The position numbers and the translations under genes were made by a program. Positions 57,967-64,000 of a stretch of 64,000 nucleotides of DNA are shown here, one piece after another; within the stretch, counting starts at the first letter, position 1; each line of letters begins with the position of its first letter. The stretch comes from an uncultured Clostridiaceae bacterium. Its GTDB lineage: Bacteria > Bacillota > Clostridia > TANB77 > CAG-508. Location of the stretch: the NCBI GenBank assembly GCA_946628065.1, contig CAMOWC010000006.1, positions 1 to 64,000 on the forward strand. Reading direction: 5' to 3'. The notes under the pieces are model-generated. The model saw only the letters and a program-made list of their open reading frames with translations, had not been told where the DNA came from and did not search any database.

Positions 57967-58763
57967 ACAAAACTCATTGCTATTATAAAAGCTCCTACTA
58001 TCACTCTATAAATCGCAAATATTTTGAAACTACCCTTTTTTATATATTCCATTAAAAATTTTATGACAAATATTCCTACTAAAAAGCTTGCTAATATTCC
58101 GATATAAAATGAAACTTCTCCAAAAGCAAAGTCTTTTGCCTTGTAAAGAGTAGCACCAAAAACAATTGGTGTTGAAAGAAGAAATGTGTATTTTGCACAA
58201 GATTGTCTATCTACCCCTAGTAATCTTCCAGTAGTAATCGTAATTCCAGATCTTGATACACCAGGTATAAATGCAAGTGCTTGAGAAAGTCCTATTAGAA
58301 ATGTTTGTTTTAATGTCATATCTTCAAATTTAGTTTTTGCTTCTGAAACTTTATCTACGACATACAGTAATATTCCCATAACCAAAAGAGCAATTCCTAT
58401 AATTAGCGGTTTTCCAAGTATATCTTCTAAAAAATGATCAAGAAGGAACCCTATTGCTCCTCCTGGAATTGTCGCAATTACGAGGTACCAAAACATTTTT
58501 CCTTCAAATGATTTCTTTCCGCGTATCTGCCCTATTCCACCCTTTATTAGTTTTATCCAATCTTTATAGAAAAATATTACTATAGCAAGTAGTGTTCCAA
58601 AATGTAATGCAACGTCAAATCCCTTAAATGCAATATTAAACTCTTCTGATTTGCTCCAATTTAAAAGCCATGGTATTATATTTAAATGTGCTGAACTTGA
58701 AATTGGTAAAAGTTCTGTTAATCCTTGTACAACCCCTAAGATTATTGCTTGAAAAATTGTCAT
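57957..58763 (-). CDS. uppP: Undecaprenyl-diphosphate phosphatase
   Basis: A 268-residue BacA-type membrane phosphatase that recycles undecaprenyl pyrophosphate for wall synthesis and gives bacitracin resistance. 'GVVQGLTELLPISSSAHL' and 'IPGVSRSGITITTGRLLG' are the two catalytic motifs. About eight membrane helices. It ends in the 63-bp inverted repeat. Confidence 0.95.
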   Translation of the reverse strand: MTIFQAIILGVVQGLTELLPISSSAHLNIIPWLLNWSKSEEFNIAFKGFDVALHFGTLLAIVIFFYKDWIKLIKGGIGQIRGKKSFEGKMFWYLVIATIPGGAIGFLLDHFLEDILGKPLIIGIALLVMGILLYVVDKVSEAKTKFEDMTLKQTFLIGLSQALAFIPGVSRSGITITTGRLLGVDRQSCAKYTFLLSTPIVFGATLYKAKDFAFGEVSFYIGILASFLVGIFVIKFLMEYIKKGSFKIFAIYRVIVGAFIIAMSFVMN

Positions 58764-58775
58764 TTGTCTATCCTC

Positions 58776-59994
58776 CTAATTTATTGTATCATCTAATGTC
58801 TTTTCATTTTCTTTTTGAGCTTTCTTTAGTTTAGTTTGTTTTCCTAATTCTTTTAAATTTAAGTTTTCAACTACGTGATATGTTTTTTCTAAATATTCTA
58901 TATTTGTTTTTACTTTTTTACTTATTTTTCTTTTTGTTTGTGCTTTTATTTCGTCTTCTTTAGGTATCATAATATACGGTTTTATAGGAATTAAAATAGG
59001 TTCTTCATCTGCCTTCTTTTTATATGAGATGTCAAGTTCAATTGCTTTGTTTACGAATGTAATAGCATTTTCTCTTTCACCTTTTAACATATATATTTTA
59101 GAAAGCTCAAAATATGCTCTTGGTTCTAATTCATTTGAATATAGACATTCAGTAAAATATTCTTCCGCAGTTTCAATATCTCTGTATATCAAAGATATTT
59201 GCCCCAAATAATATTTTGCATAATATAGTTCATGATTTATTTCAGCTGCCTTTTCATAGCATATTTTAGCATTTTGAAAATCATTTAGTCGTGTATATGC
59301 TATTCCTAAGTTATAATACAAGTCATAGTCATCTGGTTTATAGCGTAAAGCTTCTGTATAAACATTTATCGCTTCCTTGAACTTCTCTTGTTCGCATAAA
59401 ATATCTCCAAAAAGTATTGATGCTTCTGTATAATCAGGCTTTTTTTGAAGTAAGTTTCTTAACATTGTTTCTGATTTATCTTTCTGTCCAAGCTCGAATA
59501 GCAAATATGCAACTTTGTAATATGAATCATAATCGTTTTTCTTACAATCTATAGCTTTAACATACTCATCTATAGCCTTTCGCATTCCTCCCTCTTTTTC
59601 GTATATTTCTGCCAACATTTTATGACCTATATAGCTATCAGGATATTTGCTTACTAAGTTTATTAGCTCATCTTTTGCTCCTTTAGTATCCTTTATTGCT
59701 AAGAAAAATTTGCTTTTCCATTTACTCAGAATTTCTGAAAAATTATGTCCATTTTTCTCCATTATTAATAATACAATAGGCAATACAATTGCTGATATAT
59801 ACATAATTATTCTAACAATAATATTTGCATACATTACAGCAAGTATTTCTATGAAATTTATTGATATTCCGTATTGCCTCAACTATAAGTACGCTAATAT
59901 AGTTAGTATCGTTTTTACGTATCAGCTTTGCAAACATAAATATAAATAAAAAGAAGGCAACAAAATTAAAAAAGATTTTCTCTAAAATAATCAT
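58776..59994 (-). CDS. TPR-repeat membrane protein, one CGG frameshift
   Basis: From ATG 59994 (after GGAGG) the N-terminus has a hydrophobic helix ('FFNFVAFFLFIFMFAKL'), then CGG 59869-59871. Skipping C gives 'VLIVEAIGISINFIEILAVMY', a second and third helix, and about seven TPR units ('YNLGIAYTRLNDFQNAKICYEKA' type). Total 405 residues. A start inside the second segment exists but has no ribosome site. TPR proteins act as scaffolds; partners unknown. Confidence 0.82.
59869..59871 (-). other. CGG +1 shift site, TPR protein codon 42
   Basis: Read ATA CGG AAT. Skipping C gives ATA GGA ATA TCA and joins the membrane anchor to the TPR domain. Confidence 0.78.
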
Positions 59995-60014
59995 GTTTTA
60001 CCTCCTTTCATTTT

Positions 60015-60551
60015 TTACTCAGTTTTGCCAAATATTTTGTTATAATTTTCTATACATTGCTTAATTATTTTTTCAGCTTCGTCTCTTCCGCATATTTCTT
60101 CAACCATAGTTTGTTTTCCTTCTAATTGCTTATATACTTCAAAAAAATGCATTATTTCCGCAGATATATGGCTTGGTATTTCTGTGATATCATTATAGCA
60201 ATTTAAAAAAGGATCTTTCTTTGCTACTGCTATTATTTTTTCATCATGTTCATTACTATCTAACATTTTAAGCACACCAATTGGGTAGCATTCTACAAGA
60301 GTTAAAGAAATAATTTTTTCTTGACACAAAACTAATACATCTAGTGGGTCATTGTCGTCTGCATACGTGCGTGGTATAAAGCCATAGTTTGCAGGATAAT
60401 GTGTTGCTGTATAAAGTACCCTATCTAATTTAAGCATTCCGGTTTCTTTATCTAGTTCGTATTTGTTTTTTCCTCCTTTTGAAATTTCAATTACTGAAAC
60501 GAAATCATCTGGTTTTATTCTTTCTTCTTTTATGTCATGCCAAATATTCAT
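60015..60551 (-). CDS. ppa: Inorganic pyrophosphatase, family I
   Basis: A 178-residue soluble pyrophosphatase. 'YPANYGFIPRTYADDNDPLDVLVL' (in part) has the active-site Asp cluster; 'FVSVIEISKGGKNKYELDKE' is the N-terminal sheet. Hydrolyses PPi to drive biosynthesis. It lies downstream of the TPR gene's opposite end and before the tRNA pair. Confidence 0.93.
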   Translation of the reverse strand: MNIWHDIKEERIKPDDFVSVIEISKGGKNKYELDKETGMLKLDRVLYTATHYPANYGFIPRTYADDNDPLDVLVLCQEKIISLTLVECYPIGVLKMLDSNEHDEKIIAVAKKDPFLNCYNDITEIPSHISAEIMHFFEVYKQLEGKQTMVEEICGRDEAEKIIKQCIENYNKIFGKTE

Positions 60552-60720
60552 TTTTTATGCCTCCCTTTTTTGTTTCAACACATTATATCTCTTTTTTATT
60601 CTTTTGTAAACTGTTTTAGACAAATTCAGGCAAGTGTGTTCTTTTTTATATTTTTTTGCATAAAAGCAACTGACCTTTATAATCAGTTGTAACATGGCTT
60701 GGCGAATCCTTTTATTACAC

Positions 60721-60758
60721 AAATAAATAGAACCAGCCAAAGCTGGTTCTATTTATTT
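60721..60758. terminator. Palindromic terminator after the tRNA pair
   Basis: Perfect 17-base arms (AAATAAATAGAACCAGC and its complement) around CAAA. It reaches the CCA end of tRNA-Gln. Confidence 0.88.
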
Positions 60759-60833
60759 GGCTGGGGTGGGAGGATTCGAACCGCCGAAATGCATGAGTCA
60801 AAGTCATGTGCCTTACCACTTGGCTACACCCCA
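60758..60833 (-). tRNA. tRNA-Gln (anticodon TTG)
   Basis: A 76-base cloverleaf with TGGGGTG acceptor, GCC/GGC D stem, CATGA-CTTTGAC-TCATG anticodon arm and encoded CCA. The T stem GGCGG/CCTCC has one C-U mismatch in the middle. Reads CAA and CAG. Confidence 0.9.
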
Positions 60834-60850
60834 ATATTAAATTAAAACTA

Positions 60851-60928
60851 TGGGGTGGAAGATGGGACTCGAACCCACGGCCTCTGGTGCCACAAACCAG
60901 CGCTCTAACCAACTGAGCTACATCCACC
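60851..60928 (-). tRNA. tRNA-His (anticodon GTG)
   Basis: A 78-base tRNA including the encoded G-1 typical of tRNA-His and the CCA end. Anticodon arm CTGGT-TTGTGGT-GCCAG. The acceptor has one U-U mismatch at pair 6. It is 17 bases upstream of tRNA-Gln and co-transcribed with it. Confidence 0.93.
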
Positions 60929-60930
60929 AT

Positions 60931-60961
60931 ATTGCTACTTTGGAAAATCCAAAGTAGCAAT
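60931..60961. terminator. Inverted repeat below the second sortase gene
   Basis: ATTGCTACTTTGGA and TCCAAAGTAGCAAT are perfect 14-base arms around AAA, between the sortase stop and the tRNA genes. Confidence 0.8.
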
Positions 60962-61011
60962 AATTATTTTAAACAATTTTTAGCTGTTTGTCAACCTTTT
61001 TTTGGGATTTT

Positions 61012-61740
61012 TTATTGTTCCTTTGCTTCTATAATGAGTCTTTTATTTCTGTCAACATTACTACATGTGTATAATGTTATTTCTCTTTTCCCGTTTGTAT
61101 CTTTGTTAATATATGATGTGTCTTCAGGAGTTGTCTCAAATTTATTATATACTATGTATGTAACTGTACGTCCACTAGTATCTTTTATGTATATTTTATC
61201 TCCAACTTGAATGTTCTTGTTGTTTGAAAAGAATAATCCATTATGATAGTTGTGTCCAGCTATTATTGTATTGCCAACTTCATTAAGTCCAGGTCCAACT
61301 TGAATTCCTACAGCAACTTCTATTGCTTTTTTTGATGCTTTTTCAAGTACTGGGCAATTTAATCCTGTTTTTGGAATAGAAATTGTTCCTTTTTGTACAA
61401 ATCCTTTATAATAAACTACTCCGTTATTAGCAGGTTTTTGCGTATCGGTTGAAGGTTCTTCTGGTACGTCTGCGTATGGATTTACAATAACATTTTCAGT
61501 AGTTTCGTTTTCTACAGTATTGTTATCAATTTCAACAATTAAATCATTTTTTGTAGTATTGTTTTCTGTAACTCTGTTAGCAATAATTCTATCAAACTGT
61601 TCTACTCCTTGACTAGCTTCTTTTTCTAAATAATACTTATTATATATGTCTATTCCTAAGAAAACTAATAGCCCTACAATTCCTAATATAGCAATAACAA
61701 TGATAACTGTTAATAATTTACCATATTTATTACTTGACAT
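61012..61740 (-). CDS. Sortase (class D/E-like)
   Basis: A 242-residue membrane sortase with one N-terminal helix ('LLTVIIVIAILGIVGLLVFL'), a Glu/Thr/Asn-rich linker and the catalytic domain: 'KGTISIPKTGLNCPVL', His in 'IIAGHNYHNG', Cys in 'ITLYTCSN' and Arg in 'NKRLIIEAK'. It has no in-frame CGG, unlike the first sortase in this window. No substrate gene is beside it, so it may be a housekeeping sortase. Confidence 0.9.
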   Translation of the reverse strand: MSSNKYGKLLTVIIVIAILGIVGLLVFLGIDIYNKYYLEKEASQGVEQFDRIIANRVTENNTTKNDLIVEIDNNTVENETTENVIVNPYADVPEEPSTDTQKPANNGVVYYKGFVQKGTISIPKTGLNCPVLEKASKKAIEVAVGIQVGPGLNEVGNTIIAGHNYHNGLFFSNNKNIQVGDKIYIKDTSGRTVTYIVYNKFETTPEDTSYINKDTNGKREITLYTCSNVDRNKRLIIEAKEQ

Positions 61741-61771
61741 ATTATTTCCTCCTCTTTTGAGTATATATAAT

Positions 61772-61800
61772 ATTATAACACATTTTTATTGTTTTTGAAA
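61772..61800 (-). promoter_or_regulatory. Likely sigma-A promoter of the second sortase gene
   Basis: On the minus strand TTTCAA, 17 bases, then TATAAT with a TG extension one base upstream. It lies about 30 bases above the ATG. Confidence 0.6.
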
Positions 61801-61804
61801 GCTT

Positions 61805-63919
<2,115 letters not shown>

Positions 63920-63948
63920 TATAAAGCCTCCCTTTTTTCTAGTAAAAT

Positions 63949-63977
63949 ATTATATTACAAGCAATTCAAAAAATCAA
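63949..63977 (-). promoter_or_regulatory. Sigma-A promoter of alaS
   Basis: On the minus strand TTGATT, 17 bases, TATAAT. The ATG lies about 30 bases downstream with GGGAGG at good spacing. Confidence 0.78.
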
Positions 63978-64000
63978 GCAAATTAAATAAATAATGGGGA

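Noticed and set aside
60555..60740. Small minus-strand ORF between ppa and the tRNA genes
   Set aside because: It runs through the tRNA terminator palindrome, has no ribosome site and no recognisable sequence.

Overview
The window is AT-rich chromosomal DNA of a spore-forming, low-GC Gram-positive bacterium of the Clostridia type. Evidence for this is the spore germination protease gpr, the ytxC-like sporulation gene, the divIVA/sepF, disA/radA, ylxM-ffh-rpsP-khpA-rimM-trmD-rplS and DUF1292/ruvX/ireB gene neighbourhoods, sortases, and prepilin-like surface proteins. I cannot place the genus. Most genes lie on the minus strand in housekeeping operons.

The most unusual thing here is translational. 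At least 22 in-frame CGG codons occur in 12 genes: ruvC (2), cysK (1), a sortase (1), a GLUG surface protein (2), a prepilin-like surface protein (2), radA (3), a GH15 glucoamylase (1), an HlyD-like protein (2), mutL (3), an unknown membrane protein (2), a TPR protein (1) and a HIT protein (2). At every one the conserved protein continues only if the C is skipped, or if CGGN is read as one four-base codon, giving glycine (GGN). In a by-eye scan of the other genes I found no in-frame CGG used as arginine, while about 150 CGG trinucleotides in the other two phases cause no shift. A sequencing error cannot know the reading phase. I therefore propose that CGG is not an arginine codon here but an obligatory +1 frameshift or quadruplet glycine signal. 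Several affected glycines lie in essential motifs (RadA Walker A region, MutL DNGxGM, RuvC N-terminal core), and the sortase catalytic Cys lies downstream of its shift.

Layout: 0-3 kb, DUF4912 protein and GH57 alpha-glucan enzyme (plus strand). 2.7-8 kb, TraX-like and GT2 membrane proteins, ytxC, gpr, holA, ruvC. 8-14 kb, glycogen debranching enzyme, YvcK/CofD-like protein, murB, a pilin-like protein, an SDR. 14-23 kb, cysK, sortase and its NPTTG-anchored protein, YolD-like protein and Y-family polymerase, a Cys-rich protein, a GLUG surface protein. 23-27.5 kb, ribosomal/SRP operon. 27.5-33.6 kb, surface protein, cyclophilin, disA-radA, and a REP-associated tyrosine transposase flanked by palindromes. 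33.8-41.3 kb, GH15, beta-CASP nuclease, unknown coiled-coil protein, ftsK. 41.5-48.2 kb, rsmD, divIVA, sepF, HlyD-like, miaA, mutL. 48.5-55 kb, Cys-rich peptide, DUF1292/ruvX/ireB, GAF-GGDEF-like protein, ParA-like protein with AT-hooks, GH73 autolysin. 55-64 kb, unknown protein, acyl-CoA ligase-like gene, uppP, TPR protein, ppa, tRNA-Gln and tRNA-His, second sortase, HIT, and a short alaS.

The carbohydrate genes (GH57, debranching enzyme, GH15, DUF4912) together suggest an alpha-glucan storage/turnover system. The sortases, NPTTG protein, three prepilin-like proteins and GH73 enzyme suggest an elaborate cell surface. A family of GC-rich palindromes sharing GGGGACGTT termini, one of them a 63-bp perfect inverted repeat, is dispersed through the window.
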